Part shown: positions 5,717 through 14,078 of the stretch, piece by piece | Layout: every line of letters starts with the position of its first letter | How positions within the stretch are numbered: the stretch's first letter is position 1 | NCBI GenBank assembly: GCA_002315315.1 | Contig: DCGT01000009.1 | Location: 1-15,455, forward strand | Reading direction: 5' to 3' | DNA length: 15,455 nt | Source: Faecalibacterium sp. UBA1771 | Lineage (GTDB): Bacteria; Bacillota; Clostridia; Oscillospirales; Ruminococcaceae | Made by a program: the position numbers and the translations under genes | Notes under the pieces: generated by a model | Told to the model about the DNA's origin: nothing | Database searches by the model: none | Seen by the model: the letters and a program-made list of their open reading frames with translations, nothing else

Positions 5717-7393
5717 ATGGAACCTATCTACAAGGAATTTGTCGATGAATCTTTTAATGAAAACGGTATTTTGACCGACATTAAATTTCATTATCCCGAT
5801 AATTTCAACTTTGCCTTTGATGTTTTGGATGTGCTTGCCGAACGATATCCTGACCAAAATGCTATGATTTGGCTGTCCAAAAACAAAGAAAAAACCGTTT
5901 ACAGCTATTCCGACATAGCGAACGAAAGCAAGCGTGCCGCGAACTTTTTAATATCGCTCGGCATCGGAAAGGGTGACCGTGTGCTTGTCGTGGTAAAGCG
6001 ACATCATCAGTTCTGGCCGATTATGATGGCACTTTGCCGCATCGGCGCCATTGCGGTTCCCGCTACCTTTTTGCTGACAAAAAAGGATTTCGTCTACCGC
6101 TTTAACACTGCAGGTATCAGCGCAGTTATCTGCACCTGCGACGGCGGAGTGGCGGACTCTGTCGACGAATCGGTGAGCGAAAGTCCGTCGCTTCAGCACC
6201 GCATAAGCGTCATGGGCAGCCGAGACGGCTGGGTGAGCTATGATGACAACGTGAGCCGGTTCCCTGCCGTGTTTGACCGTCCGACAGGCGACGCCGCCAC
6301 CAAGAGCGACGACATTATGCTTATGTATTTCACAAGCGGAACGACCGGATATCCGAGAGTTGTCGCACACTCGTTTACCTATCCGCTCGGTCACATCATA
6401 ACCGGCGTACATTGGCATCACGTGATCAGAGGCGGACTGCATTTCACCATAGCCGACACCGGTTGGGGCAAAGCGGTCTGGGGCAAGCTGTACGGACAAT
6501 GGTTCGGCGAAAGCTGCGTGCTTACCTACGATTTTGATAAGTTCGACGCAAAGGACATTCTGTCGGTAATGGCAGACAACCGCGTAACCACCTTCTGCGC
6601 TCCGCCGACAATGTACCGATTTATGATTCACGAGGACTTCTCGCAATACGATTTATCATCGTTGCAATATGCCACCACCGCCGGTGAAGCACTGAATCCC
6701 GAGGTTTATAACCGTTTTTACAAGGCAACCGGTCTTAAAATGATGGAGGGCTTCGGTCAGACTGAAACAACGCTGACTGTCTGCAATCTTTTCGGAAACA
6801 CAAATATCCCCGGTTCAATGGGCAAGCCGAGTCCCGGATATAAGATAAAGCTCGTTGATAACGACGACAAAGAGGTCGAGCCGGGAATTGTGGGTGAAAT
6901 AGCCATCGACACAACCGACGGCGCACCCGTTGGAATGTTTAAGTGTTATTACGGCAACGACGAGGCAACGGAAAAGGCGTGGCACAACAACCTATATCAT
7001 ACGGGCGACACTGCGTGGTACGACGAGCAGGGTTATCTGTGGTTTGTCGGCAGAGTCGACGACCTTATCAAAAGCAGCGGTTACCGTATAAGTCCGTTTG
7101 AAATTGAAAGTGTACTTATGGAACACAGCGCCGTTTTGGAATGTGCCGTTACGGGAGTTCCCGACGAGCTGAGAGGTCAGCTTGTCAAAGCAACGATAAA
7201 GCTTGTTCCCGGCTTCGAGCCGAGCGAGGAGCTTGCAGACGAGCTGAAAAAATTCGTAAAGCGTCTCACTGCCCCCTACAAATACCCCCGTGTCATAGAG
7301 TTTGTAGATGAGCTTCCCAAAACCATAAGCGGCAAGATTCGCCGTGTCGAAATCAGAAGCACCGAGAATAAGGACGCACAGCACAGATATTAA
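5717..7393 (+). CDS. AMP-forming acyl-CoA synthetase under T-box control
   Basis: Adenylate-forming enzyme of 558 residues: carboxylate + ATP + CoA to acyl-CoA + AMP + PPi, cytoplasmic. Motifs are complete: phosphate loop YFTSGTTGYPR (204-214), GQTET (347-351), TGD (429-431), hinge region GRVDDLIKSSGYRI (445-458) and PKTISGKIRR (534-543), with the expected catalytic Lys540. It resembles medium-chain/AcsM-type synthetases more than acetyl-CoA synthetase. The substrate cannot be read from motifs. Leader control by amino-acid supply suggests a branched-chain or aryl acid (2-methylbutyrate if the specifier is isoleucine) activated for conversion to an amino acid. The ATG at 5717 follows GAGG at 5704-5707 and the T-box terminator; an upstream in-frame ATG at 5618 lies inside the leader and is rejected. 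Single-gene unit ending in a strong terminator; no 2-oxoacid oxidoreductase gene is adjacent. Confidence 0.92.
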   Translation: MEPIYKEFVDESFNENGILTDIKFHYPDNFNFAFDVLDVLAERYPDQNAMIWLSKNKEKTVYSYSDIANESKRAANFLISLGIGKGDRVLVVVKRHHQFWPIMMALCRIGAIAVPATFLLTKKDFVYRFNTAGISAVICTCDGGVADSVDESVSESPSLQHRISVMGSRDGWVSYDDNVSRFPAVFDRPTGDAATKSDDIMLMYFTSGTTGYPRVVAHSFTYPLGHIITGVHWHHVIRGGLHFTIADTGWGKAVWGKLYGQWFGESCVLTYDFDKFDAKDILSVMADNRVTTFCAPPTMYRFMIHEDFSQYDLSSLQYATTAGEALNPEVYNRFYKATGLKMMEGFGQTETTLTVCNLFGNTNIPGSMGKPSPGYKIKLVDNDDKEVEPGIVGEIAIDTTDGAPVGMFKCYYGNDEATEKAWHNNLYHTGDTAWYDEQGYLWFVGRVDDLIKSSGYRISPFEIESVLMEHSAVLECAVTGVPDELRGQLVKATIKLVPGFEPSEELADELKKFVKRLTAPYKYPRVIEFVDELPKTISGKIRRVEIRSTENKDAQHRY

Positions 7394-7416
7394 TTATTTG
7401 TTTTTTTATTAAATTT

Positions 7417-7446
7417 GCCGTTCGGTATTTATCGAACGGCTTTTTT
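7417..7446 (+). terminator. Rho-independent terminator of the acyl-CoA synthetase gene
   Basis: GCCGTTCG (7417-7424) pairs CGAACGGC (7433-7440), extendable by one G-U and one T-A pair, and is followed by TTTTTT (7441-7446). Confidence 0.9.
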
Positions 7447-7456
7447 CTGCTATAAT
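7447..7456 (+). promoter_or_regulatory. Possible extended -10 promoter of the lipoprotein gene
   Basis: TGCTATAAT at 7448-7456 is an extended -10 directly after the U-tract of the preceding terminator. The position of a -35 would fall inside the terminator hairpin and shows no good match, so this call rests on the -10 alone. Confidence 0.45.
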
Positions 7457-7512
7457 ATAAATTGTAATTATGTAGGATATTGCAATTTAGTATGTTATTC
7501 AAGGAGATTTTT

Positions 7513-7905
7513 ATGAAAAAACTGATAGCGGGCATACTCTGTGCCGTTATGACACTTTGCCTTTGCGCCTGCGGAAACACACGGACAATCACGGCGAAGC
7601 GCGAATACGTCGATGACTATTACGGAATGCAATACACCGTGCTGACATACGAGCTTAAGGGCGACAAGGTCAAGGCTGTGTATCACGAGGACGTTTACGA
7701 CACAGCATACAACGCTCAAATAAGCTATCGTCAGGTAGTCAGTCAGTTCACAAATTGGAAGGATTATGACCTGCGTGTCACCGATGAAAAGGTCACATAT
7801 CACGAAATAGACCTTTCCGCATACAAGGGAATGGATTATGATGAGCTGATTGAGTACATTGAGAACGACGGTTATACTATATCCGACCCGGAAATCCAAG
7901 GCTGA
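7513..7905 (+). CDS. Small secreted lipoprotein of unknown function
   Basis: A 130-residue product with a lipoprotein signal peptide: MKKLIAGILCAVMTLCLCAC, where LCAC is the lipobox and Cys20 the lipidated residue. The mature part is a polar, probably beta-rich domain, with alternating strands in YGMQYTVLTYELKGDKVKAV and aromatic residues, ending in an acidic helix (MDYDELIEYIEND). General layout and size recall small YehR/DUF1307-type lipoproteins, but I cannot confirm that. It is expected to be anchored on the outer face of the membrane. The ATG at 7513 has AAGGAGA seven bases upstream; an earlier ATG at 7480 lacks such a site and would spoil the signal peptide. A hairpin follows, so it is probably transcribed alone. 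Confidence 0.85.
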   Translation: MKKLIAGILCAVMTLCLCACGNTRTITAKREYVDDYYGMQYTVLTYELKGDKVKAVYHEDVYDTAYNAQISYRQVVSQFTNWKDYDLRVTDEKVTYHEIDLSAYKGMDYDELIEYIENDGYTISDPEIQG

Positions 7906-7923
7906 AATCAATCGTTTTGCAAT

Positions 7924-7950
7924 GCGGTGCAGAGCTTCTGTGCCGCTTTT
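7924..7950 (+). terminator. Probable terminator after the lipoprotein gene
   Basis: GCGGTGCAGA (7924-7933) pairs TCTGTGCCGC (7937-7946) with two G-U wobbles and loop GCT, followed by TTTT (7947-7950). The U-tract is short, so read-through into the sulfatase gene is likely in part. Confidence 0.65.
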
Positions 7951-8007
7951 GATTTGCGACTTTAAGGCCGCAGATATTTTTAGTTAACTAAGAGGCGAAT
8001 TATTTAA

Positions 8008-10008
8008 ATGATTAAGGGAAAAAAGAATCTGCTTTTATGGCTGTTTTTCTTTGCACAGTTTTTGTGGAGCGAGCTGGTATTGCGAGCTTTCGCGAGTGAA
8101 AACTTTTTCGGCATCGGTCTTTTGTACATATTTCTCTACTCGGTTGTCTGCTCGGCGGTTGTGTTTTCCTTTCTCGGCATATTCCGGGGAAAAAAGCGCA
8201 GAATTATCGGCGGGATTGTAACCGTGCTGACAATGCTCGTCTATGAATCTCAGGTTGTTTATTTCTACATTTTTCACACCTACTACACCTTCTTCTCCGC
8301 TGCGGCAAACGGCGGAAAATTTTTGCAGTTCTTCTATGCTCTGATTGACGCCATATTCAAAAGCGGGCTGTATTTCCTTGCTCTGATGATTCCTCCGGCA
8401 ATCTTTTTTGTGTTTATAAAAAAGCTGACGTCAAAAAATATACGTCTTGCATTATGTTGGCTTGCAGTAGCCACTGCCGTCGTCTTTCACATGGCAGCAT
8501 ACGGATGTCTGTTTATTACCGGCAATGAACCGCTGTCACCTTACGATTTGTATTTTAACACCTCGGAAATAGCTATGAGCTTCGACCGTCTCGGACTTGC
8601 AGCGTCGATGAGGCTTGACTTAAAGCGTCTGATTACGGGATTCTCCGAAAAAACAGATGAAAATATGGACATGAGCAGCATCGAAATTGTCACCGGAGAT
8701 ACTCTTTCCGAAGAAGTGCCGGAAAAGATAAATGAAGAAGCACCGGTTGAGAGCTCCGAGCCGCTCGGAGACAATGTACTTGAAATTGATTTTGACAAGC
8801 TGATTGAGGACGGCAACTCGACTGTTTCGGAGCTGAGCGAATATTTCAAGACTATAGAGCCGACCTCTAAAAACGAGATGACGGGTCTATTCGAGGGCAA
8901 GAATCTGATTTTCATTGTCGCCGAGAGCTTTTCGCAATATGTAATTGACAAGGACTTGACCCCTACCCTCTACAAAATGCAAACCGAGGGAATGACCTTT
9001 ACAAATTTCTACAATCCCATTTGGGGAGTAAGCACATCGGACGGTGAATATGTCGCACTTACCGGACTAATTCCCAAATCCGGAGTATGGAGTCTGTATC
9101 GTTCAAGTAAAAACGAACTGCCGTTCGTGCTCGGCAACAGTCTTGCCGAGCTCGGATACACCTGCAACGCATATCACAACAACGATTATACCTACTACAA
9201 CCGCAACATATCACACCCGAACCTCGGCTACAATTTTATCGGCTGCGGAAACGGCTTAACAATGAAGAACACATGGCCGCGCTCCGACTATGATATGGTG
9301 GATATTACAACCGATTTGTTTATCAACGATGAGCCGTTCCATACATATTATCTGACCGTCAGCGGTCATCTGAATTACACATTTGAAGGCAATGCAATGG
9401 CAACCAAAAACCGTGCATTGGTTGCGGACCTGCCATATTCGTCAGCAGTCAAGGCATATCTTTCCGCTAATATTGAGCTTGACCGCGCTATGGAGCTGCT
9501 TCTCGAACGACTTGAAGAATCGGGGAAGCTGGATGACACCGTTATCGTTATAACCGCAGACCATTATCCGTACGGATTAAAGGCAAGTGAGATAAGCGAG
9601 CTTGCCGGTCACGACGTAGAAACAAACTTTGAGCTGTATCGAAACACTCTGATTGTCTATAACTCTGCCACTGAGCCGAGGACGGTCACCAAGAGCTGTT
9701 CTACACTCGATATTCTGCCCACTGTGCTTAATCTCTTCGGCATTGAATATGACTCGCGCCTGCTTATGGGAACCGATATTTTTTCAGATACCGACCCGCT
9801 TGTGCTGTTTGTTAACCGAAGCTGGATTACCGGTGATGCTATGTACAATTCCAAAACAAAAACTATGACGATAACAAGCGGTCTGATTCTTGATAAAGAC
9901 TATGCATTGTCGATAAGCGAAACGGTCAGCAAGAAATTCTCCGTTTCGGCACAAATTCTCGACAGTGACTATTACCGCGCCGTTATGGAAAGTATGGAAC
10001 AGGATTAA
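8008..10008 (+). CDS. LTA-synthase-family membrane sulfatase (phosphoglycerol transferase-like)
   Basis: A 666-residue polytopic protein with an extracellular alkaline-phosphatase-like domain. Members transfer glycerol phosphate from phosphatidylglycerol onto lipoteichoic acid or related cell-surface polymers. About five membrane segments lie within 8-170. A long acidic Ser/Glu-rich linker (about 212-290) follows, then the catalytic domain: IFIVAESF with metal-ligand Glu306, VSTSDGEY with the likely Thr343 nucleophile, TVSGH with His453, and ITADHYPYG with Asp518 and His519. The Thr-to-Asp spacing of 175 residues is close to that of S. aureus LtaS. The sequence differs enough from classical LtaS that a related transferase is possible. 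The ATG at 8008 has only a modest AGAGGCG site, but the membrane N-terminus starts there. No obvious promoter was found. Confidence 0.88.
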   Translation: MIKGKKNLLLWLFFFAQFLWSELVLRAFASENFFGIGLLYIFLYSVVCSAVVFSFLGIFRGKKRRIIGGIVTVLTMLVYESQVVYFYIFHTYYTFFSAAANGGKFLQFFYALIDAIFKSGLYFLALMIPPAIFFVFIKKLTSKNIRLALCWLAVATAVVFHMAAYGCLFITGNEPLSPYDLYFNTSEIAMSFDRLGLAASMRLDLKRLITGFSEKTDENMDMSSIEIVTGDTLSEEVPEKINEEAPVESSEPLGDNVLEIDFDKLIEDGNSTVSELSEYFKTIEPTSKNEMTGLFEGKNLIFIVAESFSQYVIDKDLTPTLYKMQTEGMTFTNFYNPIWGVSTSDGEYVALTGLIPKSGVWSLYRSSKNELPFVLGNSLAELGYTCNAYHNNDYTYYNRNISHPNLGYNFIGCGNGLTMKNTWPRSDYDMVDITTDLFINDEPFHTYYLTVSGHLNYTFEGNAMATKNRALVADLPYSSAVKAYLSANIELDRAMELLLERLEESGKLDDTVIVITADHYPYGLKASEISELAGHDVETNFELYRNTLIVYNSATEPRTVTKSCSTLDILPTVLNLFGIEYDSRLLMGTDIFSDTDPLVLFVNRSWITGDAMYNSKTKTMTITSGLILDKDYALSISETVSKKFSVSAQILDSDYYRAVMESMEQD

Positions 10009-10208
10009 GTTTAAATCAAATCCTTTATGATTTCACCGTTTGACGGTGCAATATAAGTCTCACAGTCTGCCATGTGAATGCTCAAATCCGTTACTTCCCG
10101 TACAATCAGGCAAACAGGCAGATTTTATGGCTACCATAGAACGATTTTTTTCCTACACGCAAAAAGTATAGATTATCGGTTTGCAACTTCTAAATCAACT
10201 CAGATAAA

Positions 10209-10248
10209 CAACTCCCCGCTCGATTAATTCAAGCGGGGAGTTGTTTTT
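10209..10248 (+). terminator. Strong terminator between convergent genes
   Basis: CAACTCCCCGCT (10209-10220) pairs AGCGGGGAGTTG (10232-10243) around an 11-base loop and is followed by TTTTT on the plus strand. On the minus strand TTGTTTATCT follows, so it probably also ends the ABC exporter operon, 37 bases past its stop codon. The 200 bases between the sulfatase stop and this hairpin hold no open frame that I trust. Confidence 0.88.
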
Positions 10249-10279
10249 GCACTATATTAAGAAATCAGAAGGAGATAAA

Positions 10280-12304
10280 TTATTCCAGCTCAAGCATACC
10301 GGTATATAGACGATAATATTGACCGTGCTCTGCAATAAGCTTTTCGTGGTTTCCGCGTTCTGCTATTCGTCCTGCATCGAGCACCATAATAACATCGGAA
10401 TTCTGTACGGTCGACAGACGATGAGCAATTACAAATACCGTTCTGCCCTTCATAAGTCTATCCATACCACGCTGAACAATCGCCTCGGTGTTGGTGTCGA
10501 TAGAGCTTGTTGCCTCATCGAGAATCATAACGGGCGGGTCGGCAACAGCGGCGCGGGCTATTGAGATAAGCTGACGTTGTCCCTGAGACAAATCCGTTCC
10601 GTCGGACGACAGCATAGTGTTATAGCCATCGGGCAGACGCGAGATGAAGCTGTGAGCATTGGCAAGCTTTGCCGCCGCTATACATTCCTCGTCGGTCGCA
10701 TCGAGCTTACCGTAACGGATATTGTCCATAACGGTACCGGTAAAGAGGTTGACGTCCTGCAAAACTATACCGAGTGAGCGGCGCAAATCCGCCTTTTTAA
10801 TCTTGTTGATGTTGATACCGTCATAGCGGATTTTTCCGTCGGCAATATCATAGAATCGGTTAATCAGGTTGGTAATAGTCGTTTTGCCCGCACCGGTCGC
10901 GCCGACAAAGGCAACCTTTTGACCCGGCTCGGCATAGAGCGAAATATCATGCAGAACATCTTTGCCCTCTTCATAGGCAAAGTCGACCATATCCATTACC
11001 ACTTCACCCTTTAATTCGGTGTAGGTGACCGTTCCGTCACCGTGCGGGTGCTTCCACGCCCACAAACCTGTTCTCGTATCCGATTCGGTCAGCACTCCGT
11101 TTTCATTCTTGGCATTAACGAGCGTGACATATCCATCATCAGTTTCCGGCTTCTCGTCGAGCAGGTCGAAAATTCTCTGTGCTCCGGCAAGCGCCATAAC
11201 AATTGAGTTGAGCTGCTGTGAAACCTGGTTGACGGGCATCATAAACGAGCGTGTAAGCTGCAGGAATGAAGCAAGTCCGCCGAGTGTAAACAAACCTATT
11301 CCGACAATGGTGAGGTTGGGAATTTTAAGAACGGCAAGCAATCCGCCGGCAATTGCAATGATAACATAAATCAGGTTGCCGATATTCATCATAATCGGCA
11401 TAAGAATATTGGCTAAACGGTTAGCATTGGTAGCGTTGCTTGTAAGCTCGTCGTTCTTTTGGTCAAATTCTTTTTTAGTAATATTCTCGTGACAAAAGAC
11501 CTTTACGACCTTCTGTCCGTTCATTGTTTCCTCAATATATGCGTTTACTCCGCCGAGCGAACGCTGCTGCTCGATAAAATATTTTCCGCTCTTGCTGACG
11601 ATACTGCCGGTCAGCTTGAACATAAGCAGAATGAGAAGTACAACGGCAATCGCAAGCCACACACTGCGTATAAGCATGGATGAGAACACGAACACGACGG
11701 TGACAACCGATGAAATCATCTGCGGCAGACTCTGCGATATCATCTGACGAAGCGAGTCGGCGTCGTTGGTGAAACGGCTCATAATATCACCGGTGTTGTT
11801 GGTGTCGAAATATTTAATAGGCAATGTCTGCATATGCTCAAACATCTCGTCACGGATTGTTTTGAGCGTAGACTGAGATATTTTCGCCATCGTGCGGTTG
11901 TAAATCAACGACGACACAATACCGCAGAGATAGAGCAACGCCATAAGAAGCAAGGCTTTGAGAAGCGGCATATAGTCGGGACTTGAACTGCCGACAAGCG
12001 GTGTAATATATTTGTCGATAAGCGTGCCGAGGAACATCGACGAGCCTGTCGATGCGGCGGCGGAGACAAGAATACAGACTACAACAACGATAAGCTCAAG
12101 CTTGTATTTTGCAACATATCCGAGCAGTCTTTTTGCCGTATCCTTGCGGAATGCTCCCTTTTTGAGCGCACCTCTCATTGGTGGCTGTCTCATACCGGGA
12201 CCTCTGCCCGGACCGGGACCGCCGGGTCCGCCCGGACCTCTCATCGGAGGACCGCCTGCCGGACCACCCATCTGAGGACCGCCTGCGGGACGTCTGTTAT
12301 CCAT
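10280..12304 (-). CDS. Heterodimeric ABC exporter, catalytic (consensus-site) subunit
   Basis: Type IV ABC half-transporter of 674 residues, permease fused to ATPase, probably exporting drugs or lipid-like compounds with the preceding gene's product. It begins with an unusual 45-residue Gly/Pro/Met/Arg-rich cytoplasmic extension. The membrane domain (about 68-350) has six segments. The ATPase has Walker A GATGAGKT (468-475), signature LSQGQ (572-576; non-consensus), Walker B ILDE with catalytic Glu597, and His628 (AHRL). An insert at about 388-430 between the domains contains GLWAWKHPHGDG. Intact Walker motifs with a degenerate signature are typical of the active partner of BmrC/BmrD- or LmrC/LmrD-like pairs. 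AAGGAGG precedes the ATG, which overlaps the upstream stop codon (TAATG), indicating translational coupling. Confidence 0.93.
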   Translation of the reverse strand: MDNRRPAGGPQMGGPAGGPPMRGPGGPGGPGPGRGPGMRQPPMRGALKKGAFRKDTAKRLLGYVAKYKLELIVVVVCILVSAAASTGSSMFLGTLIDKYITPLVGSSSPDYMPLLKALLLMALLYLCGIVSSLIYNRTMAKISQSTLKTIRDEMFEHMQTLPIKYFDTNNTGDIMSRFTNDADSLRQMISQSLPQMISSVVTVVFVFSSMLIRSVWLAIAVVLLILLMFKLTGSIVSKSGKYFIEQQRSLGGVNAYIEETMNGQKVVKVFCHENITKKEFDQKNDELTSNATNANRLANILMPIMMNIGNLIYVIIAIAGGLLAVLKIPNLTIVGIGLFTLGGLASFLQLTRSFMMPVNQVSQQLNSIVMALAGAQRIFDLLDEKPETDDGYVTLVNAKNENGVLTESDTRTGLWAWKHPHGDGTVTYTELKGEVVMDMVDFAYEEGKDVLHDISLYAEPGQKVAFVGATGAGKTTITNLINRFYDIADGKIRYDGININKIKKADLRRSLGIVLQDVNLFTGTVMDNIRYGKLDATDEECIAAAKLANAHSFISRLPDGYNTMLSSDGTDLSQGQRQLISIARAAVADPPVMILDEATSSIDTNTEAIVQRGMDRLMKGRTVFVIAHRLSTVQNSDVIMVLDAGRIAERGNHEKLIAEHGQYYRLYTGMLELE

Positions 12305-14070
12305 TACTGCTCGCCTCCTTCCGTCTGTTCGCTGTCGAGCTTATTCTGCGAGCGGTAAACATCGCGGTAATCCTCGCTCGTTTTCATCAATTCTTCGTGA
12401 GTACCCTTTGCCTTAATCGTTCCGTCATCCATTACGATAATCATATCGCAATCCTTAACAGAGGAAATGCGTTGGGCAATAATCAGCTTGGTTGTATCGG
12501 GAATCTCGGTGGCAAACGCTGCGCGTATTCTGGCGTCGGTCGCAGTATCGACAGCGCTTGTCGAGTCATCGAGAATAAGTATTTTCGGCTTTTTGAGCAA
12601 AGCGCGGGCTATGCACAGACGTTGCTTCTGACCGCCCGAAACATTGGTACCGCCCTGCTCGATATAGGTGTCGTATCCGTTAGGAAAATCGCGGATAAAT
12701 TCATCGGCGGCGGCAAGACGGCAGACTCGCTCGATATCTTCATCGGAGGCGTTTTCATCGCCCCATCGGATATTCTCCTTGATTGTGCCGGAGAACAGAA
12801 CATTCTTCTGAAGAACCATTGCGACATTCTGACGGAGCGTTTCGATATCGTAATCACGGACGTCGACGCCTCCGACCATAACACTGCCTTCGGTAACATC
12901 GTACAGTCTCGGAATGAGCTGAACGAGCGTTGACTTGGAGGATCCGGTCACACCGAGAATACCGACAGATGAGCCGGACGGAATTGACAAATCAATGTCC
13001 TTCAGGCAAGGGGTTGCGCCTCTGCCGGAATAAGCGAAGCTGACGTCGCGGAACTCAATCGAGCCGTCGGCAACCTCATACTTAGGATTCTCACAGTTGA
13101 CAAGGTCGCTCTTTTCCTCAAGTACCTCGACGATTCTTTCGCCCGAAGCGCGGGACATCGTGATCATAACGAACATCATCGACAGCATCATAAGACTGCC
13201 TAATATCTGCATTACATAGCTGATAAGGCTCATCAACTGACCTGTCGACAGACCGATATCGGGATCGCCGCCACTCTTTACTATGAGATGAGCGCCGAAC
13301 CACGAGATAAGAAGTGTGCAGGTATAGGTGCAGAACTGCATGAGCGGTCCGTTAAGGGCGAGGTTTTGCTCCGCCTTGGTGAAATCCTTGGCGATGCTGT
13401 CTGAAATTGCATTGAACTTTTCGGTTTCATAGTCCTCGCGAACAAACGATTTTACGACGCGAACACCGTGCAAATTCTCCTGTACAACGGTATTAAGCTT
13501 ATCGTAGGTCTTGAACACACGGTTGAAAATCGGGTGCGTGTGCGAGCTGATAAGCCAAAGTCCTATGGCAAGCACGGGAATACAGCCGAGAAAAATCAGC
13601 GCCAGTCTGCCGTTTATCGAGAATGTCATTATCATTGAGAAAATTAGCATAAGCGGTGCTCTGAATGCCATTCTTGTGAGCATCTGAAACGACATCTGAA
13701 CTCTCGTAACATCGGTTGTGAGACGTGTTACAAGGCTTCCGGTTGAGAACTTGTCAATGTTTGAAAACGAGAAATCCTGAATAATGTGGAACATATCGTG
13801 GCGCAAATTGCTTGCAAAGCCGTTTGAGCCGATAGCGGCATTACTGCCCGACAATGAGCCGAACAACAGTGAAAGCAGTGAGCACCCGATAAGCACTACG
13901 CCCATTTTGAGCACGTAGCCCATATCGCCCTTGTTTACTCCGAAGTCGATAAGCTTTGCCATTAACAGCGGCATTACAACATCAATAATAACCTCGAACA
14001 TAACAAAGGTCGGTGTCAACAAAGCATTCACCCAATATTGGCGGATAGACCCCGCCAGCTTTTTTATCAT
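12304..14070 (-). CDS. Heterodimeric ABC exporter, degenerate-site subunit
   Basis: A 588-residue half-transporter and partner of the downstream gene. The membrane domain spans about 15-310. The ATPase has a modified Walker A, GVTGSSKS (373-380), with Ser378 where glycine is usual; a perfect signature VSGGQ (477-481); Walker B ending in Asp501-Asp502, so the catalytic glutamate is aspartate; and Gln533 instead of the switch histidine (AQRI). These changes complement the partner: its intact Walker motifs meet this subunit's intact signature in one working site, while the other site is inactive. This arrangement is known for BmrCD, LmrCD and TM287/288. The start lies eight bases after the marR stop, with GGGAG overlapping the marR end. 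It is probably co-transcribed with, and controlled by, marR. The substrate is unknown. Confidence 0.93.
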   Translation of the reverse strand: MIKKLAGSIRQYWVNALLTPTFVMFEVIIDVVMPLLMAKLIDFGVNKGDMGYVLKMGVVLIGCSLLSLLFGSLSGSNAAIGSNGFASNLRHDMFHIIQDFSFSNIDKFSTGSLVTRLTTDVTRVQMSFQMLTRMAFRAPLMLIFSMIMTFSINGRLALIFLGCIPVLAIGLWLISSHTHPIFNRVFKTYDKLNTVVQENLHGVRVVKSFVREDYETEKFNAISDSIAKDFTKAEQNLALNGPLMQFCTYTCTLLISWFGAHLIVKSGGDPDIGLSTGQLMSLISYVMQILGSLMMLSMMFVMITMSRASGERIVEVLEEKSDLVNCENPKYEVADGSIEFRDVSFAYSGRGATPCLKDIDLSIPSGSSVGILGVTGSSKSTLVQLIPRLYDVTEGSVMVGGVDVRDYDIETLRQNVAMVLQKNVLFSGTIKENIRWGDENASDEDIERVCRLAAADEFIRDFPNGYDTYIEQGGTNVSGGQKQRLCIARALLKKPKILILDDSTSAVDTATDARIRAAFATEIPDTTKLIIAQRISSVKDCDMIIVMDDGTIKAKGTHEELMKTSEDYRDVYRSQNKLDSEQTEGGEQ

Positions 14071-14078
14071 AAAAGTAA

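Noticed and set aside
5948..6646. Open frame of 232 codons on the minus strand
   Set aside because: It is entirely inside the acyl-CoA synthetase gene on the other strand and its protein has no recognisable domain or sensible composition.
10021..10060. Hairpin CACCGTTTGACGGTG as terminator of the sulfatase gene
   Set aside because: The stem is only six base pairs and no T run follows; the strong hairpin at 10209-10248 is the better candidate.
12180..12300. Tandem repeat or CRISPR-like array in the GGP-rich DNA
   Set aside because: The repetition follows Gly/Pro codons of the ABC protein; there are no regular units or spacers.
12178..12933. Open frame of 251 codons on the plus strand over the ABC junction
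   Set aside because: It is antisense to two well-supported ABC genes, with no ribosome site or recognisable domain.
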